From positions 1 to 11,756 of the forward strand of contig CAZSPL010000118.1 in assembly GCA_964608735.1 (NCBI GenBank): a stretch of DNA of 11,756 bases. Reading direction: 5' to 3'. The DNA is from CAZSPL01 sp964608735 (GTDB lineage: Bacteria; JAJVIF01; JAPKYR01; CAZSPL01). Of this stretch, positions 1 to 6,365 are shown in pieces (the first letter of the stretch is position 1; each line of letters begins with the position of its first letter). The notes beneath the pieces were generated by a model. That model did no database searches and was not told where the DNA came from. It was given only the letters and a program-made list of their open reading frames with translations. A program made the position numbers and the translations under genes.

Positions 1-43
1 TTCATTAAGGAATTTAAGAAATTTCAGGACAGGAAAGAGAAGC

Positions 44-832
44 ATGGAAAATCTCAGGATGTATGGTAAGGCACCTTTCAGCGTGGCCGTCATTCACGGA
101 GGCCCTGGTGCCGGGGGAGAAATGGCCCCGGTGGCGAAGGAACTGGCATCGGGAAGGGGAATCTTGGAACCCTTACAGACAGGGAAATCCCTCGAGGAGC
201 AGGTGGCGGAGTTGAAGAATGTCCTCAAGGAGTATGCGGATATTCCCGCAACCCTCGTCGGCTATTCGTGGGGCGCATGGCTTAGCTTCATTGTCGGGGC
301 GCATCATCCGGGGCTGGTGAAGAAGCTGATCCTCATCGCGTGCGGGGCGTTCGATGATAAATCCGGCATCGGTACCCATGAGAGACGCATCGAACGCATG
401 AACGAGCGGGACTGCGTCGAGTTTGCACGGCTTACCGCGATACTTGCCGACCCCGGGACCATCAACAAGGATGCCGCGCTTGGGAGGCTGGGCGAGCTTG
501 TGTCGAAGGCGGATGCATATGATCCCATCGAAACGGTTGGCGACGGCCGGAGCATCAAACCGAGCGCGGAAATATTTCAGCGTGTATGGAACGACGCCGC
601 GAAGCTGAGGAAAACCGGGCAGCTTCTCGAACTCGCCAATCATGTCAAGTGCCCGGTGGTCGCGATTCACGGGGATTTCGACCCGCATCCGGCGGACGGG
701 GTCGAGCAGCCCCTATCGAAGGCAATCAAGGATTTCCGGTTCATCCTGCTGAAAAACTGCGGCCACAAGCCGTGGATAGAGAAGAAGGCGAAGGATAAAT
801 TTTTTGAAGTTCTGAATAACGAACTCGCTTAA
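44..832 (+). CDS. Alpha/beta-fold hydrolase
   Basis: A 262-residue cytoplasmic alpha/beta hydrolase with no signal peptide. Seen in the sequence: an HGGPG oxyanion-hole motif at residues 18-22, a nucleophile elbow GYSWG at 73-77 with Ser75 as the likely nucleophile, Asp211 or Asp213 in the HGDFDPH segment as the acid, and His241 in NCGHKPW near the C-terminus as the base. The order and spacing fit a full-length single-domain hydrolase, and residues 100-200 would form the helical cap. The family includes esterases, proline iminopeptidases and C-C bond hydrolases. The substrate cannot be told from sequence. The Shine-Dalgarno is weak: only a purine-rich stretch (AGGAAAGAGAAG) precedes the ATG. 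The gene stands alone and converges on mscL, with 45 bp between their stops and no obvious terminator. Confidence 0.9.
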   Translation: MENLRMYGKAPFSVAVIHGGPGAGGEMAPVAKELASGRGILEPLQTGKSLEEQVAELKNVLKEYADIPATLVGYSWGAWLSFIVGAHHPGLVKKLILIACGAFDDKSGIGTHERRIERMNERDCVEFARLTAILADPGTINKDAALGRLGELVSKADAYDPIETVGDGRSIKPSAEIFQRVWNDAAKLRKTGQLLELANHVKCPVVAIHGDFDPHPADGVEQPLSKAIKDFRFILLKNCGHKPWIEKKAKDKFFEVLNNELA

Positions 833-877
833 GTGTATTCTTCTACTTATCCTCCAATCATGCCGAACCTGCGCTGA

Positions 878-1303
878 TCAACGTCCCGCGGCTTTGAGCG
901 CATCCCTGATTTCCCTGAGCAGTACGATATCCTCGGGCGGGGCGGGCGGCGCGGCGGGAGTTTCCTCCTGCTTCCTCAGGCTGTTCATCGTGCGGACCAT
1001 GAAGAAGATCACAAGGGCGATGATCACGAAATCGATTATGGCCTGGATGAAACTCCCGTATGCCAGAACCGGGGCGCCGGCATCCTTCGCTTCGGCGAGT
1101 GTCTTATATGCCGTCCCGCCGAGATTCACGAACAGGGCGGTGAAATCGACCCCGCCGAGCAGCCTTCCGACAGGGGGCATTATGACATCATTGACCAGTG
1201 AGCTTACGATCTTCCCGAACGCCCCGCCGATGATGATGCCCACCGCCATATCGACGGCATTACCCTTTACGGCGAATTCCTTGAATTCCTTTACGAGTCC
1301 CAT
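878..1303 (-). CDS. mscL: Large-conductance mechanosensitive channel MscL
   Basis: A 141-residue MscL, the homopentameric inner-membrane channel that opens under membrane tension and releases solutes during hypo-osmotic shock. The N-terminal amphipathic helix (MGLVKEFKEFAVKG) leads into TM1 with the family signature NAVDMAVGIIIGGAFGKIV at about residues 15-33. A periplasmic loop (about 50-80) follows, then TM2 (about 84-106), a proline/alanine linker (116-123) and the C-terminal bundle helix (PEDIVLLREIRDAL). Length is normal for the family. AAGGAG lies six bases before the ATG, and a good sigma70-type promoter lies upstream. The gene is monocistronic and divergent from the exported protein at 1542. 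The TGA stop falls at the expected C-terminus, which shows that TGA is a stop codon in this genome. Confidence 0.98.
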   Translation of the reverse strand: MGLVKEFKEFAVKGNAVDMAVGIIIGGAFGKIVSSLVNDVIMPPVGRLLGGVDFTALFVNLGGTAYKTLAEAKDAGAPVLAYGSFIQAIIDFVIIALVIFFMVRTMNSLRKQEETPAAPPAPPEDIVLLREIRDALKAAGR

Positions 1304-1364
1304 GGTTGTCTCCTTCCAATCTAAATTGTAATGAGCATGCGGGCCTCCCCGACTGTTGTTTTAA

Positions 1365-1393
1365 ATTATATGCGCTTTGACCGCAAGTGAAAA
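1365..1393 (-). promoter_or_regulatory. Predicted sigma70-type promoter of mscL
   Basis: Read on the minus strand, a consensus -10 TATAAT (1365-1370) is preceded at a 17-base spacing by TTTTCA (1388-1393), which matches TTGACA at four of six positions. It lies about 60 bases upstream of the mscL start codon. Prediction is by consensus match only. Confidence 0.6.
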
Positions 1394-1454
1394 CCGGGCG
1401 CTGGATTGAGATATGGGCGTTGGATAGCGTCCAGGAAATTCAGCCCGTGACAAC

Positions 1455-1484
1455 TTGCCCGCGAAGCATCATCTAAACTACAAT
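1455..1484 (+). promoter_or_regulatory. Predicted promoter of the exported protein at 1542
   Basis: TTGCCC (1455-1460) and TACAAT (1479-1484) are separated by 18 bases. They match the -35 at four of six and the -10 at five of six positions. Transcription would start near 1491, only a few bases before the hairpin at 1497-1516, so that hairpin would sit at the 5' end of the mRNA. Confidence 0.45.
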
Positions 1485-1496
1485 CAGGCAGATTAA

Positions 1497-1516
1497 CCCG
1501 GCATCCTGATGCCGGG
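1497..1516 (+). promoter_or_regulatory. Leader hairpin overlapping a Shine-Dalgarno-like sequence
   Basis: CCCGGCATC at 1497-1505 pairs perfectly with GATGCCGGG at 1508-1516. A realistic fold has eight base pairs closed by a CCTG loop. The right arm includes the GGG of the first Shine-Dalgarno-like sequence, GGGAGG at 1514-1519. A second GGGAGG at 1530-1535 stays outside the hairpin. This could be an mRNA 5'-end stabiliser or a translational control element. Its role is inferred. Confidence 0.5.
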
Positions 1517-1541
1517 AGGTCAAATGATCGGGAGGTTCACC

Positions 1542-2012
1542 ATGACCATTCGAAATTTTATTCATGCAATTCGCGGCAAAATTGCTCCCGTATGGCTGCT
1601 CGCCGGGATATGCATCATCCTGGCGGGTGCCCTGTGCATCCCGGTTCTGGCGCAGGGGATGGAGCGGATCGAGTCGGGCGGTGAGGCGCGCATTGTTGAG
1701 GAGCAGGTCAAGCCGATATTCAAGAAGATGCTCCCCGATGAAGTGGAACTCACGGGGATGGTGTATAACATCGAGGTGAGCATCGTCGATGACAAATATG
1801 AATGCCTGGTGCTTCTGAACATCGCGCGCTTCGGGACCGGGATGGATCTGAACCAGCTTCTTTACATCACGCACCCGGTGATGCAGCGGCTGTTTGAAAC
1901 GGCGTATATAAGCGACAAGGGGATCAGGGTATGGGCGAGGAAGACCGGTTGGCAGGGGGAAATGGACGGGAAGACGTATGATGTGTATGAGGTAACGAAG
2001 ATTAAGCTGTAG
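1542..2012 (+). CDS. Small exported protein of unknown family
   Basis: A 156-residue protein that I do not recognise. The chosen ATG at 1542 has GGGAGG six bases upstream. In-frame ATGs at 1509 and 1524 are poorer: the first lies inside a leader hairpin and the second has a Shine-Dalgarno only four bases away. Residues 1-37 form a Sec signal peptide: basic start (MTIRNFIHAIRGK), hydrophobic core (about 17-34) and a VLA-Q cleavage site after Ala37. The mature part of about 119 residues is mixed alpha/beta, rich in charged residues, with no further membrane segment and one cysteine. It is expected to be periplasmic or secreted. It lies divergent from mscL with its own predicted promoter, and REP-like hairpins follow its stop codon. 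Confidence 0.8.
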   Translation: MTIRNFIHAIRGKIAPVWLLAGICIILAGALCIPVLAQGMERIESGGEARIVEEQVKPIFKKMLPDEVELTGMVYNIEVSIVDDKYECLVLLNIARFGTGMDLNQLLYITHPVMQRLFETAYISDKGIRVWARKTGWQGEMDGKTYDVYEVTKIKL

Positions 2013-2029
2013 CATATGCAGGCTTCGAT

Positions 2030-2145
2030 GTTACGGTACACCCCTGTGCCGTAACAATCAATATCGGGTTTCGGGACAAGGGTGTCCCGAAACATCGGAA
2101 CAATCAATATCGGGTTTCGGGACAAGGGTGTCCCGAAACATCGGA
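2030..2145. repeat. Cluster of three REP-like hairpin repeats
   Basis: Two identical 47-base copies, overlapping by one base (2053-2099 and 2099-2145, period 46), each hold an 11-bp perfect stem: GTTTCGGGACA pairs with TGTCCCGAAAC around an AGGG loop (2068-2093 and 2114-2139). A third, diverged hairpin at 2030-2055 pairs GTTACGGTACA with TGTGCCGTAAC around CCCC. Judged by its loop and CGATG flank it is in inverted orientation. Relative to the others it carries a compensatory T-A to A-T change and a G-C to T-G (wobble) change, so pairing has been conserved. There is no T-tract, so these are not simple terminators. They resemble REP/REPIN elements mobilised by TnpA-REP (RAYT) proteins. No such gene is in the window. 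Confidence 0.85.
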
Positions 2146-2182
2146 GAATACTGGGCTACCAACCGCAGGGAGGCTTAAGCTT

Positions 2183-2974
2183 ATGACCGACAGTGAACAG
2201 GTGGTTTTCACGGATTGGCAAATTGGTCCGATGCTCTTGGGATATATCGAGAATGCCAAGCATCAGGTAATAATAGTTAGCCCCTACATAGAACCATGGC
2301 CTCATTTGAAAGATGCAATAGAGCGAGCAAGACAGCGTGGAGTCAAGTTTACTCTTCATTTCCGTGAAGATCAGGTTAATAAATTAAAGGAAAAACAGGT
2401 TGGGAAGTTATTTGACAAATGTATTCCTGTTCCAATTTTGCATGCAAAGCTATACTTTTTTGACGACGACATCGTAATGAGTTCAATGAACCTTCACCAG
2501 TACTCGCAGCAATCAAGCAAGGAGATAGCGGTAAAGCTGATAGATCCGAAGCAGAAGGCTGAAGTAAGGAGATATCTAAGGGAACGGTTAACACTTACAA
2601 AACCAGCGCCGGGGCGTGGCATGAGTTCAGAGACCCGTACAGAAAAACACTCTTCCTACGGCAAAGGAACACGAGCTCCAGCGACGGATGTTAAAAAGCA
2701 GCCTAAGGCTTCAAACATCTTCCTTAAGGCTGCCGGTTCACTGATAAATGCTCTTGAAAATACCTTATTGAATGACAAAGGTTTCTGCATACGATGTGGC
2801 ACTGAGATAGATTATGATCCTGGCAGGCCGTTATGCCATGCTTGCTTTCAGAGATGGCATATGTATGGAGACCCTGATTATAAAGAGAAGCGCTGCCACT
2901 CTTGCGGCAAAGAATCAAAAACGTCTATGAATAAGCCTTTATGCTATGATTGTTATAGAGAGTTGAGTAATTAA
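2183..2974 (+). CDS. Phospholipase D-like (single HKD) protein with two C-terminal zinc clusters
   Basis: A 263-residue protein with no signal peptide, so probably cytoplasmic. Residues 1-130 form a PLD-like domain. It shows the usual VIIVSPYIE strand and turn (29-37), the HKD motif H87-x-K89-x4-D94, the following SSMN (100-103, in place of GSxN) and Glu114 in SKEIAV. Only one HKD is present. In bacterial Nuc-type nucleases two such domains dimerise to build the active site. A polar linker (about 140-180) leads to two CxxC-x(12)-CxxC clusters, C202/C205/C218/C221 and C238/C241/C254/C257, probably zinc ribbons that bind nucleic acid or protein. A nuclease or nucleic-acid-binding role is inferred. 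AGGGAGG lies nine bases before the ATG. The gene is visibly more AT-rich than its neighbours, suggesting transfer. It converges on thyX. Confidence 0.85.
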   Translation: MTDSEQVVFTDWQIGPMLLGYIENAKHQVIIVSPYIEPWPHLKDAIERARQRGVKFTLHFREDQVNKLKEKQVGKLFDKCIPVPILHAKLYFFDDDIVMSSMNLHQYSQQSSKEIAVKLIDPKQKAEVRRYLRERLTLTKPAPGRGMSSETRTEKHSSYGKGTRAPATDVKKQPKASNIFLKAAGSLINALENTLLNDKGFCIRCGTEIDYDPGRPLCHACFQRWHMYGDPDYKEKRCHSCGKESKTSMNKPLCYDCYRELSN

Positions 2975-2998
2975 TTTGAAAACCGGGGGGATTGAGAA

Positions 2999-3922
2999 TC
3001 ACCACACCTTCGCAATCCCCAATCTCTCCAGCTTCCCCTCGAACTCCCGCGCCTCCAGATTTGGCACGAGCTTGCCGTCCTTCTCCTTGAGCCAGCCTGC
3101 TTTTTTCATGGCATGGGTTGCGAGGTTGACCTGCCCGGTTACGAGCAGCGATATCACCTCGATTTCGATGCTTGACAGTGACAATGCGTTGAAGCGGTAG
3201 TCGAGGAATGCCTGGTAGGTGAGGGGAAGCCATTTAGCGACGATCTCATGCGCGATGGTGTTGGCGTACTGCTTTATCTCGTGCTGGGCATCCCAGGCCA
3301 TTCGAAGTTGAAGGAAGTTGAGCAGGTTGTGCAGGTCGATTTTCCAGTACGCCTCGGTGTATGTCGATAGCGGAAGTTCCTTGCGTGCTTGTTCACGGGC
3401 GACGCCGTGGGCGAGCCGGTCTTCATAAACCTCCCGCGCCATTTTCTGAATCTGCGCCTCGCGCTCGCTTAGATTGTGGCCGAGCGCCTCGTCGAGAAGG
3501 CCCGCGCTTCCCTGGATGTTCACGGTATCCTGCAGGCGCCACGCGTCGGGCTCGGTGGTCGCGGCGGCGTCGATGGCGATGGAGTAGCGCGTCGAGTATT
3601 CGTTGACGTTGGCTGTGCGGTGACGTATCCACTGCCGCCAGCAATCCATCGGGCAGCGGATGTGAAGCTTGAGTTCGCACATCTCGAACGGCGATGTGTG
3701 CCGGTGGCGCATGAGGTAGCGGATGAGCTCGCGGTCCACGCTGCGCTTCTTGGTGCCCGCGCCGTAGGATACCCGGGCGGCCTGTACGATGGCTGCGTCG
3801 TCGCCGAGATAATCGACAAGCCGCACGAAGCCGTCATCGAGGACGGGGAATTTCTTCCCGAGGATTTTATCCAGTCCGGGCACGATTGTTTTTTCGATTT
3901 TATCTTCTTGCTTGTCAGTCAT
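2999..3922 (-). CDS. thyX: FAD-dependent thymidylate synthase ThyX
   Basis: ThyX makes dTMP from dUMP using methylene-tetrahydrofolate, FAD and NADPH, and replaces ThyA in many bacteria. With the start at 3922 the protein has 307 residues. It carries the signature RHR-x7-S at residues 100-110 (RHRTANVNEYS), the MRHRHTSPFEM segment (71-81) that binds nucleotide and flavin, and the substrate-binding stretch DLHNLLNFLQLRMAWDAQHE (196-215). It is somewhat longer than the shortest family members because of extra N- and C-terminal segments. An ATG 51 bases further upstream (3973) is in frame, but 3922 is preferred: AAGG lies eight bases before it, while the upstream stretch contains a leader hairpin. 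ThyX acts in the cytoplasm in pyrimidine deoxynucleotide synthesis. The gene appears monocistronic. Confidence 0.97.
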   Translation of the reverse strand: MTDKQEDKIEKTIVPGLDKILGKKFPVLDDGFVRLVDYLGDDAAIVQAARVSYGAGTKKRSVDRELIRYLMRHRHTSPFEMCELKLHIRCPMDCWRQWIRHRTANVNEYSTRYSIAIDAAATTEPDAWRLQDTVNIQGSAGLLDEALGHNLSEREAQIQKMAREVYEDRLAHGVAREQARKELPLSTYTEAYWKIDLHNLLNFLQLRMAWDAQHEIKQYANTIAHEIVAKWLPLTYQAFLDYRFNALSLSSIEIEVISLLVTGQVNLATHAMKKAGWLKEKDGKLVPNLEAREFEGKLERLGIAKVW

Positions 3923-3961
3923 ATTCTCTGCCTTTCTTTCAGACCGGAGAGCGTTTTCCGG

Positions 3962-4000
3962 GAATCCCGGCAACGGGATTCATCCATTTCAGCCTGGATG
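3962..4000 (-). promoter_or_regulatory. Structured 5' leader of thyX
   Basis: Two adjacent inverted repeats lie between the predicted start of transcription and the thyX start codon. GAATCCCG and CGGGATTC (3962-3981) form an 8-bp perfect stem with a four-base loop. CATCCA and TGGATG (3981-4000) form a 6-bp stem. No T-tract follows, so an attenuator is not demonstrated. A regulatory or mRNA-stability role is possible. Confidence 0.4.
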
Positions 4001-4001
4001 T

Positions 4002-4010
4002 ATTATAGCA
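4002..4010 (-). promoter_or_regulatory. Extended -10 promoter of thyX
   Basis: On the minus strand the sequence reads TGC followed by TATAAT, a full extended -10 element. No good -35 is seen, as is common for this class. Transcription would begin near 3995, giving a leader of about 70 bases. Confidence 0.55.
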
Positions 4011-4037
4011 TGCCATGAGGGGCAGCATTCATGATAT

Positions 4038-4067
4038 AAAAAGCCCCGGCTGGTAAGTTGCCGGGGC
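4038..4067 (-). terminator. Rho-independent terminator of the toroid/post-COAP-1-like lipoprotein gene
   Basis: On the minus strand GCCCCGGC and GCCGGGGC form an 8-bp perfect GC stem with a nine-base loop, followed at once by TTTTT. It lies about 65 bases beyond the stop of the lipoprotein gene that ends at 4132, and just upstream of the thyX promoter, so it insulates thyX. Confidence 0.85.
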
Positions 4068-4131
4068 AGTTGATAGTCAATAGACGCTCCCACGCATTCC
4101 TGAGCGAGGGTCTTGAACGGGGCGCAACGAA

Positions 4132-5724
4132 TTAGTTCTTGTGAACCTTCACGTTGCCTCCGCAAAGGGAGCCCCCGTAGTTTGTATAGTCTCCGATTTT
4201 TATCGAGAAAGAATCATCCAAGCCGGGCTCACCGTTGTCTTCGACAGAGACCGTGAAGCCAACGTCCTGCCCGTTGAGAACACCGGTTCCATAGACGCTC
4301 GCGGTGAATGTGCCGAGCATCTCGTTTTCGAAGACGTACATGGTTGTCATGTCGGTGGTTTCGAAGTCAATTCCGGAATCCGCGTCTGTATAGCAAAGGG
4401 AGCCCTGTAACTCTCCGGTTTTCTTTACTTTGACATTGAATCCGAAATGAGCATAGCCGGATACAGCTCCTGTAATCCATCCACCGCCGGTAACCTTCCT
4501 GTTGGTGTCGGATTCGATGACCCCATAAGGCATGCTGCCAAGACCTCGAAGGGCTTCACCGCAGATCTCCGGGTAAATATCCGGGTCTCCTATATACCCG
4601 GCGAAGCGCCCATCCGCCATTTGTATATCGGCTGAGCGGAGATAGGCTTCCCCGCCAAAGCGAGCCAGCATGGTTATCGGGTGGTTATCCGCGTTCAATC
4701 CTTCGAGGATATAGGCGGTAGCCTGAACGTCATCGAACTCGTAGTGCACGCCCGGTCCATAATAATCCAGGTAATAGACTGGCCACCAGCCATCCTCGTT
4801 CTGAGCATCAAGTATCTCACCACGGAGGTATTCAATCCGATTTGAATATCCGGCTGCGTCCACAATGCACAGAGCCTTGAGCATGTGTCCGTAAGACAGC
4901 TGTGTGTAATCCCAGGCAGAGCCATACCAGCCAGCGTATTCCCAGTCATTCCACCTGGCTATCATCTGGTCGGCCATATCCTTCGCCCAAGCGGTCATCG
5001 CGCTGTCTCCCTTCGCATCGCCCACGAGATACCATGCGAAGATATATGGCGCGGCATCCCAACCCGCCATTGAGTATCTTTCATTAATCATTCTGTCCGC
5101 ATAGGCCGCCCCGGTGTAGGCCGCGATTGTACGTCCGGCCAGTTCATATGCCTTGTCAAGATAGGATGTATCCCCGCCATCCATCCATGCCAGGTAGAGG
5201 CTGTAAACATCTGAAGCATAGGGGCGCGAGTTCTCGGAACATCCGCCGGTGCTGAAGAGGGGAATAATGAAGTTGTCGACAGTGAGCATGCCATCGGCAA
5301 AGTTCGCGGCGGGACTCGAAGAAGCCGCGCTGGAAAGCAGAATGCTCGCGCATACATTTCCCGGTATGTTTAAATTCCCGGTATTCGCTCCAACATACCA
5401 TTCCCAAGTGTAGGGATAAGTTGTGCCTCCACAATCAGAGAACGGGAGGCTCTTTCGCACGCTGAAAAGATAACCCAAACCTTCATCGATTGAATCCTTA
5501 AGGCTCTCAAACCTTGGTCCCGCAATAGCGTTAAACTCCCGTCCAGGCTCATAATCTTGTGCTGGAGTAGTTGTGCCCAGCCTTTCATCGGGACTTACGG
5601 GGGGAGGTCGCAGAATGCTTGAATCCGAAAAGTCCCCCGGTACTGTTACTTCGCCAGGTCCGCTGCAGGAAGACAGAACTGCGATGCAAAGTACGGCTAC
5701 CAGTAAATAGAGTCTCTTGTACAT
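4132..5724 (-). CDS. Lipoprotein with alpha/alpha-toroid-like domain and C-terminal post-COAP-1-like domain
   Basis: A 530-residue predicted lipoprotein. The chosen ATG follows GGAGG by four bases; ATGs directly before it and at 5769 are in frame but less well placed. The signal peptide ends in the lipobox LSSC with lipidated Cys20. Residues 70-400 are rich in helices, with aromatic and glycine motifs such as DAQNEDGWW (306-314) and DIQMADGRFAGYIG (366-379). These recall the repeated helical hairpins of alpha/alpha-toroid proteins (prenyltransferase or glycoside-processing folds). Residues 411-529, from VTGGGWI to GGNVKVHK, match the pattern of the post-COAP-1 beta domain found at the end of secreted proteins. 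An enzymatic role on a surface polysaccharide is possible, but no catalytic residues can be assigned. The gene is monocistronic, with a terminator at 4038-4067. Confidence 0.85.
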   Translation of the reverse strand: MYKRLYLLVAVLCIAVLSSCSGPGEVTVPGDFSDSSILRPPPVSPDERLGTTTPAQDYEPGREFNAIAGPRFESLKDSIDEGLGYLFSVRKSLPFSDCGGTTYPYTWEWYVGANTGNLNIPGNVCASILLSSAASSSPAANFADGMLTVDNFIIPLFSTGGCSENSRPYASDVYSLYLAWMDGGDTSYLDKAYELAGRTIAAYTGAAYADRMINERYSMAGWDAAPYIFAWYLVGDAKGDSAMTAWAKDMADQMIARWNDWEYAGWYGSAWDYTQLSYGHMLKALCIVDAAGYSNRIEYLRGEILDAQNEDGWWPVYYLDYYGPGVHYEFDDVQATAYILEGLNADNHPITMLARFGGEAYLRSADIQMADGRFAGYIGDPDIYPEICGEALRGLGSMPYGVIESDTNRKVTGGGWITGAVSGYAHFGFNVKVKKTGELQGSLCYTDADSGIDFETTDMTTMYVFENEMLGTFTASVYGTGVLNGQDVGFTVSVEDNGEPGLDDSFSIKIGDYTNYGGSLCGGNVKVHKN

Positions 5725-5989
5725 CATACCTCCAAATAATAAATATTGTTCAATGTTCCATTTAGACAAATCCTGTCTATCTGGAGCATTGATTTATAGA
5801 CTAATCATCTTTGGGATATGTCCCTATCCCAAGGGTTGCCCTTCACTCGGCGACAATTTATCAGGTAATATCGATATTGTCAAATATCATTCTCAGGATA
5901 ATATGAATCGTTGTCCCGTATCCTCGCTTCGATGAAGTCTTCATCACGGAAGCAAATTCAGCCGGGAAATTCTTCCCCGGGAATCCCGG
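5725..5989. other. AT-rich intergenic region with several palindromes
   Basis: No gene is supported here. The stretch holds several inverted repeats: TTGGGATA and TATCCCAA around a six-base loop (5811-5832), a 12-base palindrome AATATCGATATT (5867-5878) flanked by GACAAT and ATTGTC (5852-5857 and 5876-5881), and GATGAAG-T-CTTCATC (5931-5945). It should contain the promoter of the lipoprotein gene starting at 5724, but no convincing -35/-10 pair was found. The palindromes could be operators. Confidence 0.4.
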
Positions 5990-5990
5990 C
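5961..5990 (-). terminator. Possible weak terminator of the DUF6794-type gene
   Basis: GCCGGGA (5961-5967) pairs with TCCCGGC (5984-5990) around a loop that can itself pair partly. The stem touches the stop codon of the gene ending at 5990. Only a short AATTT follows on the minus strand, so it may be a 3'-end stabilising hairpin rather than a true terminator. It shares the 14-mer CCGGGAATCCCGGC with the thyX leader region (3958-3971). Confidence 0.35.
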
Positions 5991-6271
5991 TACTCCTCCT
6001 GCAATGCTTTCCACAGCGCCTTGATGATAACGCTGGAAGCGCTATCGGGATGCATCACCCCGCAATCCTTGAGGAGGGGGCTATCCATATCCCATAGCCC
6101 GAATTCGTTGCGGATTCCCATCCCGAAGCCCATGTGCAGCTTAAAAAGCTCTTCCTTTTTCATCTTCTTGAGCTTCTTCTTCTCTTTTTCAGGGAGGCTC
6201 TTCATCAGCATGGCGACTGCTTCGGCAACTGTTTTCGGTTTCTTATCAGTGTTTCCCATGCCATGATTCAT
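5990..6271 (-). CDS. DUF6794-type small protein
   Basis: A 93-residue soluble protein resembling the uncharacterised DUF6794 family. The family pattern is seen as KTVAEAVAMLMKSLPEKEK (13-31), a lysine-rich stretch, then ELFKLHMGFGMGIRNEFGLW (41-60) and a C-terminal HPDSASSVIIKALWKAL (74-90). The function of the family is unknown; it is a small, helical, probably cytoplasmic protein. Three ATGs lie close together (codons 1, 5 and, out of frame, in between) and none has a clear Shine-Dalgarno, so the start may instead be codon 5 at 6259. The gene is divergent from the winged-helix-like gene at 6366, with under 100 bp between them. Confidence 0.75.
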   Translation of the reverse strand: MNHGMGNTDKKPKTVAEAVAMLMKSLPEKEKKKLKKMKKEELFKLHMGFGMGIRNEFGLWDMDSPLLKDCGVMHPDSASSVIIKALWKALQEE

Positions 6272-6301
6272 AATAGCCGGAACGGTTCATCGTTACAAGC
6301 G

Positions 6302-6331
6302 TTGCCGGGAAATCAATCATACGGGTATAAT
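6302..6331 (+). promoter_or_regulatory. Predicted promoter of the small winged-helix-like gene
   Basis: TTGCCG (6302-6307) and a perfect TATAAT (6326-6331) are separated by 18 bases. Transcription would start near 6338, leaving a short leader with GGGAGG before the start codon at 6366. Confidence 0.6.
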
Positions 6332-6365
6332 GTGACAGACAGGTTGGGCATAAGGGAGGATGAAA

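Noticed and set aside
894..1331. Long plus-strand open frame opposite mscL
   Set aside because: It is the antisense shadow of a certain gene, Ser/Thr-rich with no own ribosome-binding site.
2053..2145. Possible CRISPR array
   Set aside because: Two copies follow one another with no unique spacers between them, and each contains a long perfect hairpin. This is a REP-like repeat, not a CRISPR.
2183..2974. A complete known defence island
   Set aside because: Only one candidate gene (the PLD-like protein) is present, and the neighbours are mscL, thyX and exported proteins. No helicase, methyltransferase, toxin-antitoxin pair or integrase is visible.
3476..4018. Plus-strand open frame opposite thyX
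   Set aside because: It is antisense to the conserved ThyX core and runs through the thyX promoter. It has no Shine-Dalgarno or family resemblance.
5717..5935. 72-codon plus-strand frame in the AT-rich intergenic region
   Set aside because: It overlaps the start of the lipoprotein gene on the other strand, lacks a ribosome-binding site and runs through palindromes. Coding pattern is absent.
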